In this document: in pieces, positions 1-8,474 of the stretch
Position numbering within the stretch: the first letter of the stretch is position 1
Layout of the letters: each line of letters begins with the position of its first letter
Assembly (NCBI GenBank): GCA_963819905.1
Contig: CAWFXP010000009.1
Span: forward strand, 310,001 to 374,000
Source of the DNA: CAWCQC01 sp963819905
GTDB lineage: Bacteria; Actinomycetota; Thermoleophilia; Gaiellales; Gaiellaceae
Length of the DNA stretch: 64,000 nucleotides
Reading direction: 5' to 3'
The notes under the pieces: model-generated
Database searches by the model: none
What the model was told of the DNA's origin: nothing
Seen by the model: the letters and a program-made list of their open reading frames with translations, nothing else
Program-made: the position numbers and the translations under genes

Positions 1-260
1 GGCTCCGGTTCGAGGAGGGCCAGCTCACCATCCAGGCGCAGACGCAGGATGTCGGCGAGGCCCACGAGACGCTCCCCATCGCCTACGCGGGCGACCTGCT
101 CGAGATCGGCTTCAACCCCGACTTCCTCCGGGAGGGCATCGACTCGGTCGACGAGCCGGAGATCCAGCTGAAGCTGATCAGTCCGCTTCGCCCCGGCCTC
201 GTAACCGGCGCGGGTGACGACTTCTGGTACCTGATCATGCCCATCAGGCTCGCCGGCTGA
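1..260 (+). CDS. dnaN: DNA polymerase III beta subunit (sliding clamp), C-terminal part
   Basis: The window opens inside this gene; reading starts at base 3 and gives about 85 C-terminal residues ending at TGA 258-260. The stretch FNPDFLREGI followed near the end by YLIMPIRL is the typical C-terminal signature of the beta clamp, which tethers the replicative polymerase to DNA. The next gene is recF, the usual neighbour in the origin region, so dnaA and oriC are expected just to the left. The N-terminal three quarters lie outside the window. Confidence 0.93.
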   Translation, partial: LRFEEGQLTIQAQTQDVGEAHETLPIAYAGDLLEIGFNPDFLREGIDSVDEPEIQLKLISPLRPGLVTGAGDDFWYLIMPIRLAG

Positions 261-1327
261 TCGTCACGAGCCTCGCCCTCGCAGACTTCCGCTCCTACCC
301 GCGCGAGGAGGTAGAGCTCCCGCCGGGGCTCGTCATGGTCGTCGGCCCGAACGGAGCGGGGAAGACCAATCTCCTCGAGGCGGTGCACGTGGGTACGCAG
401 GGGGCGTCGCTCCGGACGAGGCGCGACACGCGGACGGTGCGGCTCGGCGCGGATGCCGCCCGGGTGAAGGTCTCGGGCACCGGCGCGGGCGGCAGGGTGT
501 TCGCGACCGAGGTGACGATCGGCGCGGCGGGCGGCAAGGCCGTACTCCTCGACGGCGCGCCGCTCGAGAGCGCCGAGCGGCTCCGCCGCCGCTTTCCGGT
601 GCTCGCCTTCACGCCCGACCGCCTGGCGGTCGTGAAGGGTGGCCCGCTCGTGCGCCGCACCTATCTGGACAGGGCCCTCGCCCGGCTGTTGCCGGCGAGG
701 GCCGATCTGCCGGCCGAGTACGCGCGGGCTCTCGCTCAGCGCAACGAAGGCCTCCGTCGAACACGTGCCGGCGCCTCCTCCGCCTCCGCTCTCGCGCCCT
801 GGAACGAGACGTTGGCCCGCGTGGGAAGCTCCCTGGACGAGGCGAGACGAGAGACCGTGTCGAACCTGGCGCCGCGGTTCGCTCGCCGAGGCCGCGAGCT
901 CGGGCTGGAGGACGCTTCGCTCGGCTACGACGGCGAAGGGCTGACCGTTGCGGAGCTCGAGTTCCGGCTCGAGCGCGACCTCGAGCGCGGGACGACCGGC
1001 GCCGGGCCCCATCTGCGCGACGTCTCGATCAGGGCGGGCGACCGCGATCTCCGCTCCTTCGGCTCGCAGGGAGAGCAACGAACAGCCGTCCTGGCCCTCC
1101 TGCTGGCCGAAGCCGAGAGCCTGGCGAGCTCGCGCGGCGAGCCGCCGCTTCTCCTCCTCGACGACGTCCTGAGCGAGCTCGACAAGAACCACAGGGCCGC
1201 GCTCGTCGAGGGGCTTCCCTCCGACGGGCAGGCCCTCGTCAGCGCGACCGCCCTTCGCGCGCTGCCGGGCTCCGCCTCGCCGGCGGCGGTCATCGAGGTG
1301 ACGTCCGGCCGTGCGCTGCGCCGATGA
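257..1327 (+). CDS. recF: DNA replication/repair ATPase RecF
   Basis: RecF is an SMC-like ATPase that binds gapped DNA and helps load RecA. The Walker A motif GPNGAGKTN lies near residue 30, and the ABC-type signature region and LLLDDVLSELD (Walker B/D-loop) lie near the C-terminus. The conserved N-terminus (VTSLALADFRSY) lies upstream of the first ATG at 335. The only start that keeps it is CTG at 257, which overlaps the dnaN stop as CTGA; starting at 335 would delete the first beta strand. Length from 257 is 356 residues, normal for the family. The gene overlaps the next one by 4 bases. Start position is uncertain; identity is not. Confidence 0.93.
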   Translation: MIVTSLALADFRSYPREEVELPPGLVMVVGPNGAGKTNLLEAVHVGTQGASLRTRRDTRTVRLGADAARVKVSGTGAGGRVFATEVTIGAAGGKAVLLDGAPLESAERLRRRFPVLAFTPDRLAVVKGGPLVRRTYLDRALARLLPARADLPAEYARALAQRNEGLRRTRAGASSASALAPWNETLARVGSSLDEARRETVSNLAPRFARRGRELGLEDASLGYDGEGLTVAELEFRLERDLERGTTGAGPHLRDVSIRAGDRDLRSFGSQGEQRTAVLALLLAEAESLASSRGEPPLLLLDDVLSELDKNHRAALVEGLPSDGQALVSATALRALPGSASPAAVIEVTSGRALRR

Positions 1328-1833
1328 CGCGAGGCCGCGCCTCCCGGCTTCCCGAGCGCCTCGGCGACAGCGTGGATCGCGAGCTCGGCCGGCTCGGCGA
1401 TGCGCCAGGTGACAGCGCCGGCCTCGCGGAGATCGTGCGGGCCTGGCCCGGGGCAGTCGGGGAGACGATCGCTCGCAACGCCTGGCCGGCGCGCTTCGCG
1501 CGGGACGGCGCACTCGTCGTCCACACGGCGTCGAGCACCTGGGCGTTCGAGCTCACGCAGCTCGCGGAGACCGTGCGGGGACAGCTCGGACCGGCGGCGC
1601 CGGCGCGGCTGACGTTCGTCGTCGGCGCGATCCCGGAAAGCGGTGCCGAGACCGTCACGAGGGTGGACCAAGAGCTCACAAGGCCCGGCCCGGGAGACGT
1701 CTCGGAAGCGGCCCGGATCGCGAGCGGAATCGCCGATCCAGGGCTGCGCGCGGCGATCGCGAGGGCCGCCGCGGCGTCCCTGGCGAGGTCGCGCCGAGGT
1801 GCCGGCTCGACCGGTCCGTCTGATACACTCTGA
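1324..1833 (+). CDS. DUF721 (DciA-like) family protein
   Basis: A 169-residue protein overlapping recF by ATGA. The core (WPGAVGETIARNAWPARF, then VVHTASSTWAFEL and a following helix) matches the DUF721 fold. Actinobacteria carry this gene between recF and gyrB. Related proteins (DciA) help load the replicative helicase where DnaC is absent, so a replication role is inferred from family and position. The C-terminal tail, rich in Ala and Arg, is not conserved. Confidence 0.82.
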   Translation: MTRGRASRLPERLGDSVDRELGRLGDAPGDSAGLAEIVRAWPGAVGETIARNAWPARFARDGALVVHTASSTWAFELTQLAETVRGQLGPAAPARLTFVVGAIPESGAETVTRVDQELTRPGPGDVSEAARIASGIADPGLRAAIARAAAASLARSRRGAGSTGPSDTL

Positions 1834-1869
1834 CATAGCAAAATCTCTGCGATCTGCAGGGCTTTTTTT

Positions 1870-4263
1870 ATGAGCGAAGCCAGTTACACCGCCAGCGACA
1901 TCACCGTTCTCGAGGGTCTCGAGCCGGTGCGGCTGCGGCCCGGCATGTACATCGGATCGACAGGGAGTCGCGGTCTCCACCACCTCGTCTTCGAGGTCGT
2001 CGACAACGCCGTCGACGAGGCGCTCGCCGGGCGCTGCGACGCGATCGAAGTGACCCTCCGTCCGGACAACTCCGTCAGCGTCTCGGACAACGGCGGAGGC
2101 ATCCCCGTGGACGTCATGCCGGAGCAGGGCCGTCCCGCCCTCGAGGTCGTGCTGACGAAGCTCCACGCCGGCGGGAAGTTCGGCGGCGACGGCTACAAGG
2201 TCTCCGGCGGTCTGCACGGAGTCGGCGTCTCCGTCGTCAACGCGCTGTCCGAATGGCTCGTCGCCGAGGTCCATCGCGACGGCAAGAGCTGGCGCCAGGA
2301 GTTCACCCGCGGCGTCCCGAACGCCGACATGGAGGCCGTTGGCGACTGGTCGGGCCCGACCGGCACCACGATCACGTTCCTGCCCGATCTCGAGGTCTTC
2401 GACGAGCTCGAGTGGTCGGCCCAGACCCTCGTTCAGCGCTTGCGCGAGACGGCCTTCCTCACGCGGGGCCTCCGGATCACGCTGGTCGACGAACGGGCAG
2501 GAGACGAGCGCCACGAGTTCCACTACGAGGGCGGCATCCGCGACTTCGTCGGCTACGTGAACCAGGCGAAGGACCCGGTTCACCCGCACATCGTGTACTT
2601 CGAGGGCGACGCGACGGAGAACGAAGGCCATCTCGAGGTGGCGATGCAGTGGAACTCGTCCTACGTCGAGTCCGTCTTCTCGTTTGCGAACAACATCAAC
2701 ACGCACGAGGGGGGCTCTCATCTCTCGGGCTTCAAGGGGGCGCTGACGGGCACGCTGAATCGCTACGCGCGCGAGAAGGGGCTTCTCAAGGAAAAGGAGG
2801 AGAACCTCGAGGGCGAGGACGTGCGCGAGGGCCTGACGGCCGTCATCTCGATCAAGCTCCGCGATCCGCAGTTCGAGGGCCAGACGAAGACGAAGCTCGG
2901 CAACCCGTGGGTACGGGGCCTCGTCGAGCAGATCGTCAACCAACGTCTGGCCGAGTTCCTCGAGGAGAATCCCTCGGACGCCCGCCAGATCATCACGAAG
3001 GCGGTCTCCGCGGCGCGAGCTCGCCTGGCGGCCCGCAAGGCGCGGGAGCTGACGCGCCGAAAGAGCGCGCTCGAGAACTCCTCGCTTCCCGGGAAGCTGG
3101 CCGACTGCTCGATCCGAGACCCTGAGTCGGCGGAGCTCTTCATCGTCGAGGGAGACTCGGCCGGCGGCTCCGCCAAGATGGGCCGCGACCGGACCTACCA
3201 GGCGATCCTGCCGCTGCGCGGCAAGATCATCAACACCGAGAAGAACCGCATCAACAAGGTTCTCTCGAACAACGAGATCCAGGCGATGATCACCGCGATC
3301 GGCACCGGCATCGGTGACGAGTTCGACATCGCGAAGCTCCGCTATCACCGCGTGATCGTGATGACCGACGCCGACGTCGACGGCTCGCACATCCGGACGC
3401 TGATCCTCACCTTCCTCTACCGGCACATACCGGAGCTGATCGAGCGCGGGCACGTCTACATCGCCGTGCCCCCGCTCTACATGGTCAAGCTCGGGAGCAA
3501 GGAGATGTACTTCGAGAAGGACGCCCAGCTCGAGGACCTCCTCGTCCGCGAGCGGGTGGGGAGCCTCGAGATCACCGACCGCGCGGGCGAGCCGGTCAAG
3601 CTGAGCGAGGCACGCTGGAGCAGGTTCGTGCGCGCGCTGTCCGAGTTCGAGGGCTGGTCGAACCGTCTCCGGTCCGACTTCGGCCCGCCGGCCGCCGACT
3701 TCATGGTCGCCCATCGCCTCGTCGAGTCGGAGTCTTCGACGGCGGACGAGGTCGTCGAGGCAATCGCGGCGATGGACGACAACGGGTTCTCGCTGGCCGT
3801 GCTCGAGCAGGACGGCGCAGGGATGCGCGTGAAGGTCATCGAGAGCGAGACGAGCGCGGCGAAGCACGTGACCGTCCCGTTCGAGCTGCTCACGTCGCCG
3901 ATCTACGCGAACGTGAGGCGGGCATACGGGAAGCTCGCCGACGTCGTCGGCCTGCCACCCTTCACGGTGCGTCACGGAAAGAAGTCCGGCGTGGCGCTGA
4001 CCTTCGAGCAGCTTCGCGGGACCGCCCTCGAGCTCGCCAAGGAGGGGATCCAGGTCAGCCGCTTCAAGGGGCTCGGCGAGATGAACGACACCCAGCTCTG
4101 GGAGACGACCATGAACCCGGCCAACCGGCTTCTGATCCGGGTCGAGGTCGAGGATGCGTCGGAGGCGGACCGGTTGTTCTCGATGCTCATGGGCGACCAG
4201 GTCGAGCCGCGGCGCGACTTCATCGAGCGGAATGCGCGGGACGTGCGCTTCCTCGACGTCTGA
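1870..4263 (+). CDS. gyrB: DNA gyrase subunit B
   Basis: The ATPase subunit of gyrase. The GHKL ATPase domain comes first (residues 10-230: DNAVDEALAG, DNGGGIPV, GGLHGVGVSVVNAL). It is followed by the transducer and the TOPRIM domain with EGDSAGGSAKMGRDR and the DADVDG metal site. At 797 residues it is about 150 longer than typical actinobacterial GyrB. The extra stretch, roughly residues 560-700, sits between TOPRIM and the C-terminal tail, where Gram-negative GyrB proteins carry an insert. The tail motif SRFKGLGEMN is present. It is followed by gyrA after 8 bases. Confidence 0.97.
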   Translation: MSEASYTASDITVLEGLEPVRLRPGMYIGSTGSRGLHHLVFEVVDNAVDEALAGRCDAIEVTLRPDNSVSVSDNGGGIPVDVMPEQGRPALEVVLTKLHAGGKFGGDGYKVSGGLHGVGVSVVNALSEWLVAEVHRDGKSWRQEFTRGVPNADMEAVGDWSGPTGTTITFLPDLEVFDELEWSAQTLVQRLRETAFLTRGLRITLVDERAGDERHEFHYEGGIRDFVGYVNQAKDPVHPHIVYFEGDATENEGHLEVAMQWNSSYVESVFSFANNINTHEGGSHLSGFKGALTGTLNRYAREKGLLKEKEENLEGEDVREGLTAVISIKLRDPQFEGQTKTKLGNPWVRGLVEQIVNQRLAEFLEENPSDARQIITKAVSAARARLAARKARELTRRKSALENSSLPGKLADCSIRDPESAELFIVEGDSAGGSAKMGRDRTYQAILPLRGKIINTEKNRINKVLSNNEIQAMITAIGTGIGDEFDIAKLRYHRVIVMTDADVDGSHIRTLILTFLYRHIPELIERGHVYIAVPPLYMVKLGSKEMYFEKDAQLEDLLVRERVGSLEITDRAGEPVKLSEARWSRFVRALSEFEGWSNRLRSDFGPPAADFMVAHRLVESESSTADEVVEAIAAMDDNGFSLAVLEQDGAGMRVKVIESETSAAKHVTVPFELLTSPIYANVRRAYGKLADVVGLPPFTVRHGKKSGVALTFEQLRGTALELAKEGIQVSRFKGLGEMNDTQLWETTMNPANRLLIRVEVEDASEADRLFSMLMGDQVEPRRDFIERNARDVRFLDV

Positions 4264-4271
4264 GGTGAGTC

Positions 4272-6785
4272 ATGGCTGAGGTCGAGACAGGGGCGCTCGG
4301 CCCCGGCCGCATCGAGCCGCGCGAGCTCGAGCAGGAGATGCGCTCGAGCTACCTCGACTACGCGATGAGCGTCATCGTCGGACGCGCGCTCCCCGACGCG
4401 CGCGACGGGCTGAAGCCTGTCCACCGCCGGGTGCTCTACGGCATGCACGAGGCCGGCATGCAGCCGAATCGACCGTACAAGAAGTGCGCTCGGGTCGTCG
4501 GCGACGTGATGGGCTCGTACCACCCGCACGGCGACCAGTCGATCTACGACACGCTCGTCCGCATGGCGCAGCCCTTCTCGCTGCGCTACCCCCTGGTGGA
4601 CGGGCAGGGGAACTTCGGCTCGGTCGACGACGACCCGCCGGCAGCCATGCGCTACACCGAGTGCCGGCTGTCGCGGCTCGCCACCGAGATGCTGCGCGAC
4701 ATCGACGCCGACACCGTCGACTTCCAGCCGAACTACGACGAGTCACGCCGCGAGCCGACCGTGCTCCCGTCGCGGTTCCCGAACCTGCTCGTGAACGGGT
4801 CCGCGGGCATCGCCGTCGGGATGGCCACGAACATCCCCCCGCACAACCTGAGCGAGGTGATCGACGCGATCGTCGCGTCCATCGATGACCCGTCGATCGA
4901 CGTCGATCGCCTGACGCGCCACGTCCGCGGGCCTGACTTCCCGACGGGCGCGATCATCGTCGGGCGCAGCGGCATCCGGGACGCGTACCGCTCGGGACGC
5001 GGCCGAATCGTGATGCGCGCCAGAGCTCACATCGAGGAACTCCGCGGCGGCCGCTCCGCGATCATCGTGACCGAGCTCCCCTACGGGGTGAAGAAGGGCG
5101 GCGACGCCGGGGTCATCAAGAAGATCGCCGACCTCGTCCAGGACAAGGTCCTGACCGAGATCGCCGACCTCGCCGACCACTCGGATCGTACGGGGATGCG
5201 GATCCAGGTCGAGCTGAAGCGCGAGGCGATTCCGCAGGTCGTCCTGAACAAGCTGTTCAAGCACACGGCGCTCCAGTCGACCTTCGGCTACAACGCGGTC
5301 GCGCTGGTCGGCGGAGTGCCGAAGACGCTCTCCCTGCCCGAGATCCTGAACCACTACCTCGACTACCAGCGCGAGATCGTCACGCGCCGGTCGAAGTACG
5401 AGCTCAGGAAAGCCGATGAGCGGGCCCACATCCTCGAGGGCTACCTGATCGCGCTCGAGAACCTGGACGCGGTCATCTCGCTCATCCGGGGCTCCGACGA
5501 CGCGGACGAGGCCCGCGAGGGTCTCATGGAGCAGTTCGGGCTGACCGAGATCCAGGCCCAGGCGATTCTCGACCTGCGCCTCGCCCGCCTCACGGGGCTC
5601 GAGCGAAAGCGGATCCAGGAGGAGTTCGCCGATCTGCAGGAGCGGATCGCGGAGCTTCGCGCGGTCCTCTCCGACGAGGCCAGGATCGACGCGATCGTCC
5701 GGGAGGAGCTGCTCGAGATCAAGGCGATCTACGCGAAGGCGGACGACCGGCGAACCGAGATCGTGGCCGCCGAGGAGGAGCTCGAGCTGGAGGACCTGAT
5801 CGCCGAGGAGGACATGGTGATCGCGATCACGCGCTCCGGGTACATCAAGCGTCTCCCGGTTACCGCCTATCGCGAGCAGCGACGCGGCGGCATCGGCGTG
5901 ATGGGGATGGACCTGAAGGACGACGACTACATCGAGCACCTGTTCGTGGCGTCGACGCACGACTACATCCTCTTCTTCACCTCCGTTGGCAAGGTCTACC
6001 GCCTCAAGGTGCACGAGCTGCCGCTCGGTACGCGGCAGGCGAAGGGCCGGGCGATCGTCAATCTGCTGCCGTTCCGGCAGGAGGAGCAGGTGCGAGCGGT
6101 CATCGCGACACGGGACTTCAAGGACGCGGCCTACCTCGTGATGGCGACGCGGAACGGCATGATCAAGAAGACGAAGTTCGCCGACTACAACACGCCGCTC
6201 AAGGCGGACGGGATCATCGCCATCAACCTCAAGGAGGGGGACGAGCTCGTCGCCGTTCGGCACTCGTCGGGTGACGACGACGTTCTCATGGTGTCCCGCA
6301 AGGGCCAGGCGATCCGGTTCAGCGAGCGCGAGGTCCGCCCGATGGGCCGCGCGACGGCCGGGGTCAAGGGAATGGGTCTGCGCAAGGGCGACGAGGTGAT
6401 CGGTGTCAGCATCGCCCAGGACGACGCCGACCTCCTGGTGGTCACCGAGAACGGGTACGGAAAGCGCACGCGTGTGGCCGACTACCCGAGGAAGGGTCGG
6501 GGCGGCCTGGGCGTGAAGACCGTCCAGCTCACCGAAGCGCGCGGTCAACTGGCGGGCGCCCGTGTGGTGCGCGACGGCTATCAGGTGATGCTGATCTCGA
6601 CCGGCGGCACCGTGATCAGGATGCCCGTCGAGGACGTCAAGCGGCTCGGGCGAGCGACCCAGGGTGTGATCGTCATGCGCCTGCGCGGCGACGAGCAGGT
6701 GTCGAGTCTCGCCCCGGTCGTCGAGAACGGCGACGACGAGCCGGCCGAGATGCTCCCCACCGAGTCAGACGGCGCGGAGGCGTAG
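4272..6785 (+). CDS. gyrA: DNA gyrase subunit A
   Basis: The breakage-reunion subunit of gyrase, 837 residues. The catalytic tyrosine lies in AAMRYTECRL. The quinolone-determining region reads YHPHGDQSIYDTLVRMAQ; Gln stands where E. coli has Ser83 and M. tuberculosis has Ala90. The C-terminal beta-pinwheel starts near residue 515 and carries the GyrA-box variant QRRGGIG that wraps DNA. It forms an operon with gyrB. Its last 21 bases overlap the 3' end of the convergent galT gene. Confidence 0.97.
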   Translation: MAEVETGALGPGRIEPRELEQEMRSSYLDYAMSVIVGRALPDARDGLKPVHRRVLYGMHEAGMQPNRPYKKCARVVGDVMGSYHPHGDQSIYDTLVRMAQPFSLRYPLVDGQGNFGSVDDDPPAAMRYTECRLSRLATEMLRDIDADTVDFQPNYDESRREPTVLPSRFPNLLVNGSAGIAVGMATNIPPHNLSEVIDAIVASIDDPSIDVDRLTRHVRGPDFPTGAIIVGRSGIRDAYRSGRGRIVMRARAHIEELRGGRSAIIVTELPYGVKKGGDAGVIKKIADLVQDKVLTEIADLADHSDRTGMRIQVELKREAIPQVVLNKLFKHTALQSTFGYNAVALVGGVPKTLSLPEILNHYLDYQREIVTRRSKYELRKADERAHILEGYLIALENLDAVISLIRGSDDADEAREGLMEQFGLTEIQAQAILDLRLARLTGLERKRIQEEFADLQERIAELRAVLSDEARIDAIVREELLEIKAIYAKADDRRTEIVAAEEELELEDLIAEEDMVIAITRSGYIKRLPVTAYREQRRGGIGVMGMDLKDDDYIEHLFVASTHDYILFFTSVGKVYRLKVHELPLGTRQAKGRAIVNLLPFRQEEQVRAVIATRDFKDAAYLVMATRNGMIKKTKFADYNTPLKADGIIAINLKEGDELVAVRHSSGDDDVLMVSRKGQAIRFSEREVRPMGRATAGVKGMGLRKGDEVIGVSIAQDDADLLVVTENGYGKRTRVADYPRKGRGGLGVKTVQLTEARGQLAGARVVRDGYQVMLISTGGTVIRMPVEDVKRLGRATQGVIVMRLRGDEQVSSLAPVVENGDDEPAEMLPTESDGAEA

Positions 6786-7652
6786 CGCCGCCTCCTCGGG
6801 CGGGAGCGGGTTCACGTAGATCCCGGCCCCGAGCTCGAGGCCGGCCGCAACCGTCAGCCGCGGGACGAGCTCGAGGTGCCAGTGGCGGCCGGTGTGCAGC
6901 CAGGCGTTCAGCGGGACCCGTCCCTCGACGGCGTGCAGGCGGCGGGCGGCGTCGGCGAGCAGAGCGAGCGCCGGGGCCAGGAGTGGGCTCGTGAAGGCGT
7001 CGGCTTCCGGCCGAAGCGGCGCCACGAGGACCTCGTAGGGCGAGCGCGAGGCCCGCGGGCAGAGCGAGAGGAGCCCGTCCGCGGTTGCGACGATCCGCTC
7101 GCCGCCCGCGTGCTCGGAGGCCAGCAGCGCAGCGAGCGCGCCGGCATCCTCGCCGGCGACGGCGGGTGGTATGTCGGTGAGCCAGACGAGCTGTGAATGG
7201 CTGTGCGCGAGGCTGCCCCCGGCCGGCCGACCCTCGTTCAGCAGGGCATGGACGTAGCCGAACCCGGCCGCTCGCGCCGATGTCGCCCGCTCGCGCCAGG
7301 CGTCGGCCACGTCCCCGATCTCGGTCTCGGCGAGGTCGGCGAGCGAGGTGACGTGCCGCGGCGAATGGACCACCACCTCGTTCCGACCGGAGCTCCCCGT
7401 GAGCGCGGGGTACAGGTTCGGGACGACCCTGACACGCCAGCCGGGCGAGTCCGGCGCGCGCCCCGCCGGCGCCAGCGCGAGCACCTCGGGCGGCGTCTCC
7501 CCCTCACGGCCCTCGCAGAAGGGGCAGTCCGGCTCGGAGGCAGGGGAATCGAGACCGGGAATCGGTGCCCCCGGTCGGCGTGCCCGCCCCGGCGCGACTG
7601 CCACGAGCCTGCCCGAGAGCGGGTCGCGGCGAAGCTCCGTGGCGTCGCTCAG
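6765..7652 (-). CDS. galT: Galactose-1-phosphate uridylyltransferase family protein
   Basis: A HIT-superfamily nucleotidyltransferase that moves UMP (or a similar nucleotide) between hexose-1-phosphate and nucleotide sugar. Visible motifs are the N-terminal ELRRDPLSGRLVAVAPGRA, the zinc pair CPFC, and the catalytic HSHSQ (HxHxQ). A second conserved patch, HWHLELVPR, lies near the C-terminus. The conserved N-terminus has no ATG, GTG or TTG in front of it; the only fitting start is CTG at 7652, overlapping the stop of the slipin gene as CTGA. Length is 295 residues, slightly short for GalT. The exact sugar-phosphate substrate is not determined by sequence. Confidence 0.82.
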   Translation of the reverse strand: MSDATELRRDPLSGRLVAVAPGRARRPGAPIPGLDSPASEPDCPFCEGREGETPPEVLALAPAGRAPDSPGWRVRVVPNLYPALTGSSGRNEVVVHSPRHVTSLADLAETEIGDVADAWRERATSARAAGFGYVHALLNEGRPAGGSLAHSHSQLVWLTDIPPAVAGEDAGALAALLASEHAGGERIVATADGLLSLCPRASRSPYEVLVAPLRPEADAFTSPLLAPALALLADAARRLHAVEGRVPLNAWLHTGRHWHLELVPRLTVAAGLELGAGIYVNPLPPEEAALRLRAV

Positions 7653-8425
7653 GTCTCGCCCTGGCGGTCTTCCAGCCGGTTGAGGAATGGCCGGAACAAC
7701 TCGAGCGGCAGCGGCAGGATCATCGTCGTCGTCCGCTCGGCGCTCATCTCGATCATCGTCTGGAGGTAGCGAAGCTGGAGCGCGGTCGGGTTCACGCTGA
7801 TCACGTTCGCGGCGTCCTTGAGCCGCTCGGAGGCCTGGAACTCGCCCTCGGCGGCGATCACCTTGGCGCGCCGCTCTCGCTCGGCCTCGGCCTGGCGCGC
7901 CATGGCGCGCTGCATGCCGGTCGGTATCTCGACGTCCTTCACCTCGACGACCGAGACCTTGATCCCCCACGGCGACGTCGACTCGTCGATGATCTGCTGG
8001 AGGATCGCGTTGATCTTGTCTCGCTCGGCGAGCAGCTCGTCGAGCTGGTGCTGGCCGAGGACGCTGCGCAGGGTCGTCTGCGAGATCTGTGACGTCGCGT
8101 TCATGTAGTTCTCGACCTGGACGATCGCTGCGGTGGGCTCGACGATCCGGAAGTAGGCCACGGCGTTGACGCGAACCGGGACGTTGTCCTTCGTGATCAC
8201 CTCCTGCGGCGGGACGTTCAGCGTCACCGTCCGCAGGTCGACCCGGACCATCTTGTCGACGATCGGGATCAGGAAGAACAACCCCGGCCCTCGCGGAGGT
8301 TGGAGCAGACGGCCGAGGCGGAAGACCACACCGCGCTCGTACTCCCGGGCGATCTTGACCGAAGCCGAGATCAGCAGGATGAGGATGACGACCACCGCGA
8401 CGACGGCGATCAGGGCAGCGACCAT
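7649..8425 (-). CDS. Slipin/stomatin-like SPFH-domain membrane protein
   Basis: A 258-residue SPFH/band-7 protein. It has one N-terminal hydrophobic segment (ALIAVVAVVVILILLI) followed by a stomatin core (REYERGVVFRLGR, then GPGLFFLIPIVDKMVRVDLR). It is probably anchored in the cell membrane, where such proteins form oligomeric scaffolds. It lies just downstream of an NfeD-type protease gene on the same strand. Slipin and NfeD are a well-known operon pair in which the protease is thought to act on the slipin. Confidence 0.92.
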   Translation of the reverse strand: MVAALIAVVAVVVILILLISASVKIAREYERGVVFRLGRLLQPPRGPGLFFLIPIVDKMVRVDLRTVTLNVPPQEVITKDNVPVRVNAVAYFRIVEPTAAIVQVENYMNATSQISQTTLRSVLGQHQLDELLAERDKINAILQQIIDESTSPWGIKVSVVEVKDVEIPTGMQRAMARQAEAERERRAKVIAAEGEFQASERLKDAANVISVNPTALQLRYLQTMIEMSAERTTTMILPLPLELFRPFLNRLEDRQGET

Positions 8426-8474
8426 GTGAGTCCTTTCGTCGAGCGGTCCGTCGTGTGCGGGGAGGGTAGTCGGA

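Noticed and set aside
925..3975. Very long open frame (over 1000 codons) on the minus strand opposite gyrB and recF
   Set aside because: High-GC codon bias leaves the antisense frame free of stops; its translation is rich in Arg, Asp and Val without any domain, and gyrB and recF are certain on the plus strand.
4743..6548. 601-codon minus-strand frame opposite gyrA
   Set aside because: Low-complexity shadow of gyrA with no recognisable motif.
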